64,000 bases of DNA from Skermanella stibiiresistens SB22. Its GTDB lineage: Bacteria > Pseudomonadota > Alphaproteobacteria > Azospirillales > Azospirillaceae. The position numbers and the translations under genes are program-made. Below the pieces are notes generated by a model, which saw only the letters and a program-made list of their open reading frames with translations, was not told the DNA's origin and ran no database searches. The DNA lies in NCBI RefSeq assembly GCF_000576635.1, contig NZ_AVFL01000020.1:62001-126000 (forward strand), given 5' to 3'. Positions 17,624 to 27,563 of the stretch are shown here, one piece after another (the stretch's first letter is position 1; each line of letters starts with the position of its first letter).

Positions 17624-18445
17624 ATGGCAAGCCGCTCGGCAATCATCAACGTGATGGCGCGCGCCGCTGAGAAAGCGGCGCGCGGGCTGGTTCGCGACTT
17701 CGGCGAGGTCGAACACCTGCAGGTCTCCCGCAAGGGACCGGCCGATTTCGTCTCGACCGCCGACACGCGGGCGGAACAGACGCTCAGGGCCGAACTCCAG
17801 AAGGCGAGGCCCGATTTCGGTTTCCTGATGGAGGAGACCGGAGAGAGCGTCGGCAAGGACGCCAGCCACCGCTGGATCGTCGATCCGCTGGACGGCACCA
17901 CCAACTTCCTGCATGGCCTGCCGTTCTGGGCCATCTCCATCGCCTTGGAACGCGAGGGCGAGATCGTCGCCGGCGTCGTCTACGAACCGCTCCGCGACGA
18001 GCTGTTCTGGGCCGAGAAGGGTGCGGGAGCCTGGAACAACCACCAGCGCCTGCGCGTCTCCGGGCGGCGCAAGCTGGACGAGGCGGTGATCGCCACCGGC
18101 CTGCCCTTCAAGGGCAAGGGCGGCCATCCGGAACACGCGGCGCAGCTTCAGGCCATGATGGCGGAGACGGCCGGCATCCGGCGCTTCGGCTCGGCGGCCC
18201 TCGACCTCGCCTATGTGGCCGCTGGCCGGTTCGACGGCTACTGGGAAAGCCACGTCCAACGCTGGGACGTCGCGGCCGGCATCCTGATGGTGACCGAGGC
18301 CGGCGGATTCGTCACCGAGATCGGTGGCGGACGCAATCCGCACGGTGGAGACAGCGTCCTCGCCGCCAATTCGCACCTGCATCTCATGATCGCCAAGGTG
18401 CTGCGCGCCTCGACGGCGAACCGAAAGACACAGGCGGAAGGTTGA
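17624..18445 (+). CDS. Inositol monophosphatase family protein (SuhB-like)
   Basis: Mg-dependent phosphatase of 273 residues. Metal sites are visible as LMEETGES (residues 68-75), WIVDPLDGTTNF (84-95) and WDVAAGILMVTEAGG near the C-terminus. The family hydrolyses inositol-1-phosphate and related sugar phosphates; SuhB also acts in rRNA antitermination. It lies 9 bases after efp and is probably co-transcribed. Confidence 0.92.
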   Translation: MASRSAIINVMARAAEKAARGLVRDFGEVEHLQVSRKGPADFVSTADTRAEQTLRAELQKARPDFGFLMEETGESVGKDASHRWIVDPLDGTTNFLHGLPFWAISIALEREGEIVAGVVYEPLRDELFWAEKGAGAWNNHQRLRVSGRRKLDEAVIATGLPFKGKGGHPEHAAQLQAMMAETAGIRRFGSAALDLAYVAAGRFDGYWESHVQRWDVAAGILMVTEAGGFVTEIGGGRNPHGGDSVLAANSHLHLMIAKVLRASTANRKTQAEG

Positions 18446-18588
18446 CCGACGCGTGTGGCGGATGGCGGGTTGTCGGATTCCCGCCGTTGGGCTATCGTGC
18501 GCGCTTGTCGCCAAGGGTGCGCCAGTCTGGCTAAAGGACTGGAAATCCTGAGATGGCGGGTTCTTCGAAGGCTTGGGTCCGGGGGCAT

Positions 18589-19449
18589 ATGAGTCGCTAC
18601 GTTCCGTCTTCCGTCCGCCGCGTGGCGCTCGGTTGCGCGCTCGGCGCCGCGACTCTTCCGTGGCTCGCGCCGGTGTCGACCTTGGCGCAGCAAGCGGTGG
18701 CGCAGACCTCGACCACCACGGCTCCCGGGGTTCCCGCGCGAAAGCCGCGCGTGCCGGAAACGACGGCCCAGGCCGCTCCGGCTCCATCCGGTGGAACCGC
18801 CGCCATCGACCCCGGCCGGCCACTGCCCGTCCCGGCGGAACCCAGTCTCCAGGCAGCTCCGATCGGCCCCGCCGGACGCCGGGTTCCAGCGCCGCCGGGA
18901 CTGCAAGCCGGTGTTCCGCCGGAGATCGCGGGCACCGAGATTCCCGCCCCACCGCCGGACATGCCCCAAACCCTGGCTCCCGCCGGCGTCCAGTTCGACA
19001 CGCCGGTTCCGCCCCCCTCTCCGGGTGAGCCCCGCCAGATCACATCCATGCCGGGGCTGCCGCGAGACCAAGGCGGCGCGCCCCCGCCCCAGGTCGCGGC
19101 GATCCCGCCGACCGTTCCGCCCGGTGACCTGCCCACCGGAACCGAATTCCGCGTCATCTTCCCGGATTCCGCATCGGAGAGCCTGTCGCCCAAGGACACG
19201 GCGCTGCTCAACGGTGTCGCGGCGCGGCTGCGCCAGAACGACACCATACGCCTGCAGGTGATGGGCTACGCCAGCGGCACGCCGGAGACCAACCGGGACG
19301 CCCGCCGCCTGTCCCTGGAAAGGGCGCTGGCGGTCCGCGGCTATCTGGTCGACCAGGGAATTCGCCCAACCCGCATCGATGTGCGGGCACTCGGCTTCCA
19401 AGCTCCCGACGGTCCCACCGACCGCGTCGACCTGCTCCTGGTGAACTAG
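18589..19449 (+). CDS. OmpA-family protein with signal peptide
   Basis: A 286-residue exported protein. After a basic N-terminus and hydrophobic signal segment (VALGCALGAATLPWLAPVSTLAQ), a long Pro/Ala-rich low-complexity region (about residues 40-180) leads to an OmpA-like peptidoglycan-binding domain (RIDVRALGFQAPDGPTDRVDLLL near the end). An in-frame ATG at 18553 would add 12 residues in front of the signal peptide. The TAG stop overlaps the GTG start of the MotA-like gene by one base, so the three genes 18589-22237 form an operon. Confidence 0.85.
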   Translation: MSRYVPSSVRRVALGCALGAATLPWLAPVSTLAQQAVAQTSTTTAPGVPARKPRVPETTAQAAPAPSGGTAAIDPGRPLPVPAEPSLQAAPIGPAGRRVPAPPGLQAGVPPEIAGTEIPAPPPDMPQTLAPAGVQFDTPVPPPSPGEPRQITSMPGLPRDQGGAPPPQVAAIPPTVPPGDLPTGTEFRVIFPDSASESLSPKDTALLNGVAARLRQNDTIRLQVMGYASGTPETNRDARRLSLERALAVRGYLVDQGIRPTRIDVRALGFQAPDGPTDRVDLLLVN

Positions 19450-20660
19450 TGGCATATCCTGCCGATCCCCTCCGCAACGCCTCGTCCACCGAGAGCCCTC
19501 CGAAGAGCATGATGCCCATGTCGCGGCCGCAACGTTACATCACCCGGATGGTCCTGTTCGTTGTCGTCGTCCTCGGCATCGCGGTGATGCTTTTCCCGGC
19601 GCTGGAACAATCCTTCATGGCCAATCCGGGCCTGAACGGCTTGATCATCGCGGTGTTGCTGCTGGGCATCGGCTATATCTTCCGCCAAGTGCTGATCCTC
19701 AAGCCGGAAGTGGACTGGCTGGAGAGCTTCCAGACCAACCGGCCCGCCTCCGACGCGGTCAGGGAGCCGGTGCTTCTGGCCCCGATGGCCCGCATGCTGG
19801 GCGAACGCAAGGGCAGGCTCAGCCTGTCGGCCTTGTCGATGCGCTCGCTGCTGGATGGCATCGACGCCCGGCTGGACGAAACCCGCGAGCTTTCCCGCTA
19901 CCTGATCGGATTGCTGATCTTCCTGGGCCTGCTCGGCACCTTCTGGGGCCTGCTCGGCACCGTCAGCGCGGTCGGCGGGGTCATCTCCAGCCTGTCGGTC
20001 GAGGGCGACGACATCGGCATGATGTTCGGCAACCTCCAGCAGGGGCTTCAGGCGCCGCTGTCCGGCATGGGCACCGCCTTCAGCTCCTCGCTGTTCGGCC
20101 TCGCCGGCTCGCTGGTCCTGGGATTTCTGGAATTGCAAGCCAGTCAGGCGCAGAACCGCTTCTACACCGACCTGGAAGATTGGCTGTCCGGCGCCACCCG
20201 GCTGTCGAGCGGGTCGGGATTGGGAGAGACCGAGCAGTCGGTTCCGGCCTATCTGCAAGCCCTGCTGGAGCAGACCGCCGAGAACATCGAGAACCTGCAA
20301 CGGACCGTGGCGCAGTCGGAGGACGGCCGCCGCTCGGCCAATCAGAACCTGATGGCGCTGACCGAGAAGCTGAGCACGCTGACCGACCAGATGCGGACCG
20401 AGCAGACGCTGATGCTGCGTTTGGCAGAGAACCAGATGGAGTTGAAGCCGATCCTGGGACGGCTGGCCGATTCGCTGGGCGGGCAGCAGCTTGGCATGGA
20501 CGAGGCGACGCGCCAGCACATCCGCAACATGGATGTCTACACCGCCCGGCTGCTGGAGGAGGTCGCCACCGGCCGCGTCCAATCGGTTCAGGAGATCCGC
20601 AGCGAGATCAAGCTTCTGGCGCGCACGATCGCGGCCCTCGCCGAAGACAGCGAACGATGA
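19449..20660 (+). CDS. MotA/TolQ/ExbB-family proton-channel protein
   Basis: A 403-residue inner-membrane protein. Two hydrophobic segments lie near residues 33-52 and 62-80. Two more carry the family core: LLGTFWGLLGTVSAVGGV near 157-174 and LSGMGTAFSSSLFGLAGSLVLG near 203-224. The C-terminal 150 residues are predicted coiled coil. It should pair with the MotB-like protein to form an ion-conducting stator. GTG 19449 is the start used (TAGTG overlap with the previous stop); ATG 19509 is an alternative. It is not beside flagellar genes. Confidence 0.85.
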   Translation: MAYPADPLRNASSTESPPKSMMPMSRPQRYITRMVLFVVVVLGIAVMLFPALEQSFMANPGLNGLIIAVLLLGIGYIFRQVLILKPEVDWLESFQTNRPASDAVREPVLLAPMARMLGERKGRLSLSALSMRSLLDGIDARLDETRELSRYLIGLLIFLGLLGTFWGLLGTVSAVGGVISSLSVEGDDIGMMFGNLQQGLQAPLSGMGTAFSSSLFGLAGSLVLGFLELQASQAQNRFYTDLEDWLSGATRLSSGSGLGETEQSVPAYLQALLEQTAENIENLQRTVAQSEDGRRSANQNLMALTEKLSTLTDQMRTEQTLMLRLAENQMELKPILGRLADSLGGQQLGMDEATRQHIRNMDVYTARLLEEVATGRVQSVQEIRSEIKLLARTIAALAEDSER

Positions 20661-20698
20661 TCGCGGGCACCGCGAAACGCCGGAACGGATAACGGACA

Positions 20699-22237
20699 AT
20701 GGCCTCCATCGGTCGCGGACGGCGCAGCGGCGAACGCTCGATCAACATCTGGCCAGGCTGGGTCGACGCCTTGTCGTCGCTGGTCATGGTCGTGATCTTC
20801 GTGCTGATGGTCTTCATCGTAGCACAGTTCTACCTGTCCAACACGCTGTCGAACCGCGATCAGGCGCTGACCCGGCTGAACCGCCAGCTTTCGGAGTTGA
20901 GCGAGTTGCTGTCCATGGAGCGCGAGGCCAACGCCGATCTGCGCGTCAACATCGCCCAGCTTTCCGCCGAACTCCAAAGCTCGACCGCCAACCGGGAGTC
21001 GCTGACCGCCAGCCTCGCCGAGGCCCAGGCCAAGCAGAGCGAGTTGACCGCCCAAGTCTCCGCCCTGTCGCGCCGGGGCGAGCAGGCCACGGGTGAGGTC
21101 ACCCAGGTCAGCCGCGACCTGGAGGACGCCTATAAGGTGATCGAGGCCGACCGCCAGAAGATCGAGGCGTCGCTCCGTGAGATCGCCAGCCTGCAATCAG
21201 ACATCCAAGCCCTGCGCGAGGTCCGGGAACGCCTGGAGGGGCAAGTCGCCGCCCTTGCCACCCTGTCCCGGAAAGCGGAGGCCGACCGTACCCAGACGGC
21301 GGCCACACTGGAACGAACCGAAGCGGCGCGGGCCGAGACGGCGGCCACTCTAGAACGGACCGAGGCGGCTCGCGCCCAGGCGACCGAGGAACTCCGCCTG
21401 ACAAAGGAGCAGCGCGAAGCCCTCATGGCGGAACTATCGGCCGTCCGCGACCGCAGCCAGCAACTCGACGCGCAACTCAGTAGCGAGCGGGAACGCACCA
21501 CCCTGGCGCAACGTGAGATCCAGCAGCGTGAAACCCGGATCGACGAGTTGGTCATCGCACTCGACCAGACCCAGGCGGCGCTGACCGGCGAGAAGAAGCT
21601 GACCGACGAGGGACGCTCGGAGGTGGCCCTGCTGAACCAGCAGATCGCCGCGCTGCGCGAACAGTTGAACCGGTTGACGGCATCGCTGGATCTGGCCGAG
21701 TCGAAGAGCACCGAACAGCAGGCCCAGATCTCCGACCTCGGCCGCCGGCTCAACCTGGCGCTCGCCAGCAAGGTCGAGGAATTGGCCCGCTACCGTTCGG
21801 AGTTCTTCGGCCGCCTGCGTGAGGTGCTGGGCAGCCGACAGGATATCCGCATCGTCGGCGACCGCTTCGTGTTCCAGTCCGAAGTGCTGTTCCCCAGCGC
21901 GTCGGCCACCCTGGAGGAAGGCGGCAAGGGCCGCTTGGCCCAGCTCGCCGCGACATTGCTGGACATCGCCAACCGGATCCCGCCGGAGGTCAACTGGATC
22001 CTCCGCGTTGACGGCCACACCGACCCGCGTCCAATCTCCAACTATCAGTTCCCATCGAATTGGGAGTTGAGCACCGCCCGCGCGATCTCGGTCGTCAAGT
22101 TCCTGGTCGAACAGGGCGTGCCGTCCGACCGCCTGGTCGCCGCCGGTTTCGGCGAGTACCAGCCGCTCGACCCAAGCCGAAGCGACGACGCCTTCGCCCG
22201 CAATCGCCGCATCGAAATGAAGCTGGATCAGCGCTGA
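20699..22237 (+). CDS. MotB-like protein: one membrane helix, long coiled coil, OmpA domain
   Basis: A 512-residue protein. A single N-terminal transmembrane helix (residues 21-45) contains Asp23 (WPGWVDALSS), the position of the proton-carrying Asp of MotB. About 300 residues of Glu/Gln/Ala-rich coiled coil follow, with a duplicated ATLERTEAARA motif near 205-225. The C-terminal OmpA/MotB domain has VDGHTDPRPI and FGEYQPLDPS. The long coiled coil is unlike flagellar MotB and suggests a force-transmitting or long-reach envelope machine. It follows the MotA-like gene by 38 bases. Confidence 0.87.
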   Translation: MASIGRGRRSGERSINIWPGWVDALSSLVMVVIFVLMVFIVAQFYLSNTLSNRDQALTRLNRQLSELSELLSMEREANADLRVNIAQLSAELQSSTANRESLTASLAEAQAKQSELTAQVSALSRRGEQATGEVTQVSRDLEDAYKVIEADRQKIEASLREIASLQSDIQALREVRERLEGQVAALATLSRKAEADRTQTAATLERTEAARAETAATLERTEAARAQATEELRLTKEQREALMAELSAVRDRSQQLDAQLSSERERTTLAQREIQQRETRIDELVIALDQTQAALTGEKKLTDEGRSEVALLNQQIAALREQLNRLTASLDLAESKSTEQQAQISDLGRRLNLALASKVEELARYRSEFFGRLREVLGSRQDIRIVGDRFVFQSEVLFPSASATLEEGGKGRLAQLAATLLDIANRIPPEVNWILRVDGHTDPRPISNYQFPSNWELSTARAISVVKFLVEQGVPSDRLVAAGFGEYQPLDPSRSDDAFARNRRIEMKLDQR

Positions 22238-22268
22238 AACAGGATCGGCGATCTGAGCCCGCCACTAA

Positions 22269-22379
22269 GGATTTTTGGCAATTTTCTCAAATACTTAGGG
22301 CGTCCGAGACGATCGGTGGCGAGATCGGCGATCGATGGCACCTCAAAAGTGATTTTGGCAAACATTTCAACCTCTTAGA
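22269..22379 (+). repeat. Pair of imperfect AT-rich direct repeats
   Basis: GGATTTTTGGCAA...CTTAGG (22269-22299) and TGATTTTGGCAA...CTTAGA (22350-22379) are about 81 bases apart in the 236-base gap before the Rpn gene. They may be promoter or operator elements of that gene. Confidence 0.35.
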
Positions 22380-22473
22380 TTCAATTAAGATCGGCAACCG
22401 CAATGATGGGCTTGATCGAAACACTAGGCATGGTGGCGCCTTGCTTTCCGGTGGTAGGGCCCAGGACGACATC

Positions 22474-23472
22474 ATGAGCGAACCGACCACGACGAACGAA
22501 GACACAGGCGGCGAACGCCGCCTGATCCGCATGCATGACCAATTCGCCAAACTCGTCTTGGACCGGCCCGGCAACGCCGACACCTTCCTGCGGGAGCGTT
22601 TGCCGGCACCGGTAACCGCCTTGCTGACGGCGGAGCCCGCCACCGACCGGTCGGAAAGCTTCGTCGATCCTCTCCTCGCGGAACTGCGCGGTGATCGGGT
22701 CCACAGCTTCGGCTTAAGTGACGGCCGTCCTTTGCTGATCTGGACGGTGACCGAGCATAAAAGCGCAGGAGAAGGCGATTCGCTGATCCAGGTGCTTGGC
22801 TATCTCAATGGTGCGGCGATCCGCGGCGCCCGTCGCGTCCAGAACCCCGATGGCACCGTTCGCGTGGTGCCGGCGCTGGTGCTCGCCGTGATCCTGTATC
22901 ACGGCACTGGACGCTGGCCGCATCCACCCACCTTCGGCGAGGCCTACGGCATGCCCAAGGAATTTCTGGCGGCGGGCCCGATCGATTTCAGCTACACTCT
23001 GGTCGATCTCTCGACCATTCCCGACGCGGAGCTCTCCCGCGATCCGGATCTGCAAGCCGGGTTGCTGATGCTGAAATACGCGACCCGCGACGGCGATCCG
23101 GAGATCACGCTGGAAAGACTGCTGAGCGCCGCCGCGGTGATCGGCTTGACCGTCCTGCGCGCCGTGGTTAGATATCTCTTCGTCACCGACGAGGACCGCA
23201 ATCGGGATCGACTTCGCGCGGTACTTGGCCGCGTGGTGCCTGGACAAGAGGACAAGATCATGCCGACGATCGCCGAAGCGTACATCGCCGAGGGCAAGGC
23301 TGAAGCCAAGGCCGACACTCTCCTCCGCATGGTCGGACGGCGCCTGGGCACCGTGCCCGCGACGGTGACCGCCAAGGTCGCGTCGGCCTCGGTCGATGAG
23401 ATCGACCAGTGGATCGACGCGATCACGGATGGGACCGACGTGAACGAAATCTTCCGGGAAGCCACGCACTGA
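22474..23472 (+). CDS. Rpn-family (YhgA-like) PD-(D/E)XK nuclease
   Basis: A 332-residue protein. An N-terminal RMHDQFAKLVL segment and the nuclease core, Asp65 (SFVDPLLAEL) with Glu94-x-Lys96 (WTVTEHKSAG), are those of Rpn recombination-promoting nucleases and related transposase-like proteins. The C-terminal third is helical (AYIAEGKAEAKADTLLRMVGRRLG). AGGA precedes ATG 22474; a longer in-frame reading upstream overlaps the MotB-like gene and is rejected. No transposon ends are visible. These proteins are often variable between strains, so recent gain is possible. Confidence 0.85.
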   Translation: MSEPTTTNEDTGGERRLIRMHDQFAKLVLDRPGNADTFLRERLPAPVTALLTAEPATDRSESFVDPLLAELRGDRVHSFGLSDGRPLLIWTVTEHKSAGEGDSLIQVLGYLNGAAIRGARRVQNPDGTVRVVPALVLAVILYHGTGRWPHPPTFGEAYGMPKEFLAAGPIDFSYTLVDLSTIPDAELSRDPDLQAGLLMLKYATRDGDPEITLERLLSAAAVIGLTVLRAVVRYLFVTDEDRNRDRLRAVLGRVVPGQEDKIMPTIAEAYIAEGKAEAKADTLLRMVGRRLGTVPATVTAKVASASVDEIDQWIDAITDGTDVNEIFREATH

Positions 23473-23487
23473 ACGGGTGGCATCACT

Positions 23488-23510
23488 CATCCCCGATCAC
23501 GGCGGGGATG
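23488..23510 (+). terminator. Stem-loop between convergent Rpn and cysA genes
   Basis: CATCCCCG pairs with CGGGGATG around a 7-base loop, 16 bases after the Rpn stop. A T-run is lacking. It could serve both convergent transcripts. Confidence 0.5.
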
Positions 23511-23529
23511 CCAAACCCTGTCCCAACGC

Positions 23530-24591
23530 TCAGCGCGGGAACACCCGCGCGTTGTTGATCCGCAGGGCGCACCACGCCCCGACGCTCAGGCTCAGCGCCG
23601 GCAGACGGTCGCGGCCGACCTCGACCTCCAGGATGTGGCCGGCGTAATCCAACTCGACGCGGGCGTTGGGGCCGATCTGGTGGATCAGCCTGACCTGGGC
23701 CGCCTCCGGTCCCTCACGGTCGATCGGAACGAGATCGATCTCGTGAGGGCGGACGAAACAGGTGGCCGCACCCCGTGTCCCGTTCAATCCCGGCATCCGC
23801 AGTTCGGCGCCTTGGGTCGTCCGCGCCAAGCCGTTCTCGATCTCGCAGTCGAAGCGGTTGACCTGCCCGAGGAAGTCGCAGACGAAGGCCGAGGCCGGCT
23901 CGTCATAGACCTCGGCCGGGGAGCCGATCTGCTCGATCCTGCCGTGGTTCATCACGACGACCCGGTCGGCCAGTTCCAGCGCCTCCTCCTGGTCGTGGGT
24001 GACGAAGACACTGGTGATGTGCATTTCCTCGTGCAGGCGCCGCAGCCAGCGCCGCAGTTCCTTGCGGACCTTGGCGTCAAGCGCGCCGAACGGTTCGTCG
24101 AGCAGCAGCACCTTGGGCTCGATCGCCAGCGCGCGGGCCAGGGCGACGCGTTGCCGTTGGCCACCTGAAAGCTGGCTCGGATAACGATCCGCCAGCCACT
24201 CCAATTGGACCATCCGCAGCAACTCGGTCACCCGCGCCGAGATCGCGGCGTTGGTCTGCCGGTCGGCGCGCGGGCGGACCCGCAACCCGAAAGCCACGTT
24301 CTCGAACACGCTCATGTGACGGAACAGCGCATAGTGCTGGAAGACGAAGCCGACCTCGCGGTCCCGCGGCGCGCGGTCGCCGGCGTCCTCGCCATTCAGG
24401 CGGATCTCGCCGAAATCGGCGAACTCCAAACCAGCGATGATCCGCAACAGGGTGGTCTTACCCGATCCGGAGGGTCCCAGAAGCGCCAGCAACTCCCCGT
24501 CACGCACACTCAGATCGACATTGTCCAGCGCCGTGAAGGCGCCGAACCGCTTGGCGATACCCTTGACCTCGATACCCATTCCTGGGGCCAT
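23530..24591 (-). CDS. cysA: Sulfate/thiosulfate ABC importer ATP-binding protein
   Basis: A 353-residue ATPase with Walker [10 protein letters not shown], signature [15 protein letters not shown] and Walker [13 protein letters not shown], followed by a C-terminal TOBE-like regulatory domain (about 240-353). Last gene of the cysPTWA operon, 21 bases after cysW. It powers sulfate uptake for cysteine synthesis. The Met at residue 5 is an alternative start. Confidence 0.94.
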   Translation of the reverse strand: MAPGMGIEVKGIAKRFGAFTALDNVDLSVRDGELLALLGPSGSGKTTLLRIIAGLEFADFGEIRLNGEDAGDRAPRDREVGFVFQHYALFRHMSVFENVAFGLRVRPRADRQTNAAISARVTELLRMVQLEWLADRYPSQLSGGQRQRVALARALAIEPKVLLLDEPFGALDAKVRKELRRWLRRLHEEMHITSVFVTHDQEEALELADRVVVMNHGRIEQIGSPAEVYDEPASAFVCDFLGQVNRFDCEIENGLARTTQGAELRMPGLNGTRGAATCFVRPHEIDLVPIDREGPEAAQVRLIHQIGPNARVELDYAGHILEVEVGRDRLPALSLSVGAWCALRINNARVFPR

Positions 24592-24612
24592 CCTCTCTGT
24601 CTTCGCCGCGGG

Positions 24613-25506
24613 TCAGCGGCGAGTCGCCTTGATCTGATCCGCGTAGCGCCACTCCAGCAGGCTCTTCACCACCAAGGTGACGAGCGCCAGCAACGCCAGG
24701 AGCGACGCCACCGCGAAGGCGGCGACGAAGTTGTATTCGTTGTAGAGAATTTCGACATGCAGCGGCATCGTGTTGGTCTCGCCCCGGATATGGCCGGAGA
24801 CCACCGACACGGCGCCGAATTCGCCCATGGCGCGCGCGTTGCACAGCAGAACCCCGTACAGCACGCCCCAGCGGATGTTCGGCAGGGTCACGCGGGTGAA
24901 GGTCTGCCAGCCGCTGGCGCCCAGCACGCGGGCGGCTTCCTCCTCGTCGACGCCCTGCTCCTGCATCAGTGGGATCAGCTCGCGCGCGACGAACGGGAAG
25001 GTCACGAAGACCGTCGCCATCACGATGCCCGGCAGGGCGAAGATGATCTGGATGTCATGGGCGCGCAGCCACGGTCCGATCCAGCTCTGGGCTCCGAACA
25101 GCAGGACGAAGACCATGCCGGAGATCACGGGCGATACCGAGAACGGCAAGTCGATCAGGGTGATCAGCAGGCTCTTGCCGCGGAACTCGAACTTGGCGAT
25201 GCACCAAGACGCCGCGACTCCGAACACGAGGTTCAGGGGCACCGCGACCGCCGCCGCCAGCAGCGTCAACTCCATCGCCGCGACCGCGTCCGGTTCGACC
25301 AGCGCGTCGAAATAGGGGCCGAAGCCCTGGTGCAGCGCCTCGTAGAAGACGGCGACCAGCGGGATCACCAGGAACAGGAGCAGGAAAACCAGCGCGACGC
25401 CGATCAACGCCGCTTTCACCAGGGGTGACTCACCCAGCGCCGGTCGTGGGATGGACCGCTGTCCAATGGCTGGCGCCGTGCTCGCGATGACGATTTCAGC
25501 CGGCAT
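24613..25506 (-). CDS. cysW: Sulfate ABC importer permease CysW
   Basis: A 297-residue inner-membrane permease. Hydrophobic segments begin [19 protein letters not shown]; the EAA loop is [20 protein letters not shown]. The start MPAEIVIAS at 25506 overlaps the cysT 3' end by 11 bases, so translation is probably coupled. In-frame sequence to 25566 is overlap noise. Confidence 0.93.
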   Translation of the reverse strand: MPAEIVIASTAPAIGQRSIPRPALGESPLVKAALIGVALVFLLLFLVIPLVAVFYEALHQGFGPYFDALVEPDAVAAMELTLLAAAVAVPLNLVFGVAASWCIAKFEFRGKSLLITLIDLPFSVSPVISGMVFVLLFGAQSWIGPWLRAHDIQIIFALPGIVMATVFVTFPFVARELIPLMQEQGVDEEEAARVLGASGWQTFTRVTLPNIRWGVLYGVLLCNARAMGEFGAVSVVSGHIRGETNTMPLHVEILYNEYNFVAAFAVASLLALLALVTLVVKSLLEWRYADQIKATRR

Positions 25507-26344
25507 GACGCGCCCTCGTCCAATGCTGAAGCAGGTTGATCGCGAGCAGCAGGCAGAAGGACGCAACCAGCATCATGGTCGCGATCGCGGTGGCGCCGGC
25601 GTAGTCGAACTGCTCGAGCTTGATGATGATCAGCAAGGGAACGATCTCGGACACGCCGGGAAGGTTGCCCGCGATGAAGATGACCGACCCGTACTCCCCG
25701 ACACCCCGGGCGAAGGCCAGCGTGAAGCCGGTCAGCAGGGCCGGCATGATCGCGGGAAAGACGACGCGGGTGAAGATCTGCAGCCGGTTGGCGCCAAGAC
25801 AGGCGGCCGCCTCCTCGACCTCCGGTTCGGTATCCTGAAGGACGGGCTGGACCGTGCGGACGACGAAGGGCAGACCGATGAAGGTCAGCGCCACGACGAT
25901 GCCCAACGGGGTGAAGGCGACACGGAATGGCAGGAATTGGCCGATCCAGCCATTATTCGCGTAGAGCGCGCTGAGCGCTATGCCGGCCACCGCCGTCGGC
26001 AGGGCGAAGGGTAGGTCGACGAGCGCGTCGATCACCCTGCGGCCGGGAAACTCGTACCGGACCAGCACCCAGGCGACCAGCAGGCCGAACACCGTGTTGA
26101 TCAGCGCCGCCGCCAAGGCGGTCAGGAAGGTGACCTTGAACGCCCCGATCACGCGCGGTTCCGACATCACCGCCCACAGCCCGCCGAACCCCAGGCCAGA
26201 CGCGCGGAGCGCCAAACCGGCCAAGGGTATCAGCACGACCAAGCTGAGATAGGCCACCGTGAAGCCCAGGGTGATCCCGAACCCTGGCAGGATGCTGGGC
26301 TTGCGGAAGCCACCTGTCAGGGTCGTGGAGGCGATTTCAGCCAT
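25496..26344 (-). CDS. cysT: Sulfate ABC importer permease CysT
   Basis: A 282-residue permease paired with CysW. Six membrane segments; the family segment [13 protein letters not shown] and the EAA loop [20 protein letters not shown] are visible. The start lies 3 bases after the cysP stop and the end overlaps cysW. Confidence 0.93.
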   Translation of the reverse strand: MAEIASTTLTGGFRKPSILPGFGITLGFTVAYLSLVVLIPLAGLALRASGLGFGGLWAVMSEPRVIGAFKVTFLTALAAALINTVFGLLVAWVLVRYEFPGRRVIDALVDLPFALPTAVAGIALSALYANNGWIGQFLPFRVAFTPLGIVVALTFIGLPFVVRTVQPVLQDTEPEVEEAAACLGANRLQIFTRVVFPAIMPALLTGFTLAFARGVGEYGSVIFIAGNLPGVSEIVPLLIIIKLEQFDYAGATAIATMMLVASFCLLLAINLLQHWTRARHAG

Positions 26345-26347
26345 GGA

Positions 26348-27391
26348 TCACTTACCCGCGTTCGCCGAGATCTTGTCGAAGATGCCGCCATCCGCGAAGT
26401 GCTTCGCCTGCGCCTCGGTCCAGCCACCGAACTTCTGGTCGATGGTGAAAAGCTTGACCTGGGCGAACTGATCGGCATGGCGTGCGGCCACCTCGGCCAA
26501 CCTGGGCCGGTAATAGTGCTTGGCGGCCAGCTCCTGTCCCTCAGGGGAGTACAGCAGCTTCAGATAAGCCTCCGCCGCCGCGCGGGTGCCGCGCCGGTCG
26601 ACGACCTTGTCCACGACGGCGACCGAAGGCTCCGCCAGGATGCTGAGCGACGGCGTGACGATATCGAATTGGTTCGGGCCCAGTTCCTCGACCGCCAGAT
26701 AGGCCTCGTTCTCCCAAGCCAGCAGCACGTCGCCGATCTGGCGCTGGACGAAGGTGATGGTCGAGGCGCGGGCGCCGGTGTCCAGCACGGGGACGTTCTT
26801 GAACAAGGCCTGCACGAACTCCCGCGCCTTGGCCTCGTCACCGCCGAACTTTTCCAGCGCGAAGCCCCAGGCCGCCAGATAGTTCCAGCGGGCGCCGCCC
26901 GATGTCTTCGGGTTCGGGGTGATGACCTGCGTGCCCGGCTTGATCAGGTCATCCCAATCCTTGATCTGCTTCGGGTTACCCTTGCGGACCAGGAACACGA
27001 TGGTCGAGGTGTAGGGCGCGCTGTTGTCGGGCAGCCTGTTCTGCCAGCCCTTGTCGATCAGGCCCGCCTCGGCGATGGCATCGACGTCATAGGCGAGCGC
27101 CAGGGTCACGACATCGGCGTCCAGGCCGTCGATCACGGAGCGGGCCTGCTTGCCCGAACCGCCATGTGATTGCTTGATGGTCGCCTTGTCGCCGTTGTTC
27201 CCGGCCGCCCACGTCTCGGCGAACAGCTTGTTGAACGCGACATAGAGTTCGCGGGTCGGATCATATGAAACATTGAGGAGAGTCGTGGACGCCGCCGCGG
27301 ATGGGTTTGTTCCCAACCCAATCGCTCCAATGGCGACTCCCACCGAGACTACGAAGGCCGCGACGCCGCGGGCGAATATCTGGAACGTCAT
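26348..27391 (-). CDS. cysP: Periplasmic sulfate-binding protein
   Basis: A 347-residue binding protein (Sbp/CysP family). The signal peptide ends near ASAA (about residue 33). Family segments [30 protein letters not shown] and [16 protein letters not shown] are present; the last lines the sulfate site. AGGAGA lies seven bases before ATG 27391; upstream in-frame sequence is not coding. It is the first gene of cysPTWA, and the AT-rich 27392-27480 stretch is the likely promoter. Sbp and CysP cannot be separated by sequence alone. Confidence 0.92.
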   Translation of the reverse strand: MTFQIFARGVAAFVVSVGVAIGAIGLGTNPSAAASTTLLNVSYDPTRELYVAFNKLFAETWAAGNNGDKATIKQSHGGSGKQARSVIDGLDADVVTLALAYDVDAIAEAGLIDKGWQNRLPDNSAPYTSTIVFLVRKGNPKQIKDWDDLIKPGTQVITPNPKTSGGARWNYLAAWGFALEKFGGDEAKAREFVQALFKNVPVLDTGARASTITFVQRQIGDVLLAWENEAYLAVEELGPNQFDIVTPSLSILAEPSVAVVDKVVDRRGTRAAAEAYLKLLYSPEGQELAAKHYYRPRLAEVAARHADQFAQVKLFTIDQKFGGWTEAQAKHFADGGIFDKISANAGK

Positions 27392-27526
27392 GCGAAATCT
27401 CCTGGACGGGGTCCTCGGGAGGGATCTGGCCATTTCACAAAATTCTAAGGCACAAATCTCGACCGATTTAGTGGAGTTTAGACACGCGTCCGGAGAGCCG
27501 CCAAGCGGTTTTTTCGGCTTGATGTG

Positions 27527-27556
27527 CTTTTGGGGGTGCCTCACCTCCCCCAAAAG
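27527..27556 (-). terminator. 10-bp stem-loop downstream of the AsmA gene
   Basis: CTTTTGGGGG pairs with CCCCCAAAAG around a 10-base loop, starting 8 bases after the AsmA stop on the minus strand. A run of six A/T follows further on. It separates the AsmA gene from the cys operon promoter. Confidence 0.6.
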
Positions 27557-27563
27557 CCTTGGA

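Noticed and set aside
17039-18952. 637-codon minus-strand ORF opposite efp and suhB-like
   Set aside because: High-GC antisense frame; both plus-strand genes have clear family motifs.
18238-20699. Minus-strand ORFs of 405 and 417 codons opposite the OmpA and MotA-like genes
   Set aside because: Low-complexity antisense frames with no motifs, opposite well-supported genes.
18589-22237. Zorya-type anti-phage system
   Set aside because: MotA/MotB-like proteins are present, but no ZorC, ZorD or ZorE-like gene lies nearby, and the operon starts with an OmpA protein. It fits a general envelope complex better.
22060-22473. Upstream extension of the Rpn gene
   Set aside because: It overlaps the MotB-like gene in another frame and the AT-rich promoter; ATG 22474 has a ribosome-binding site.
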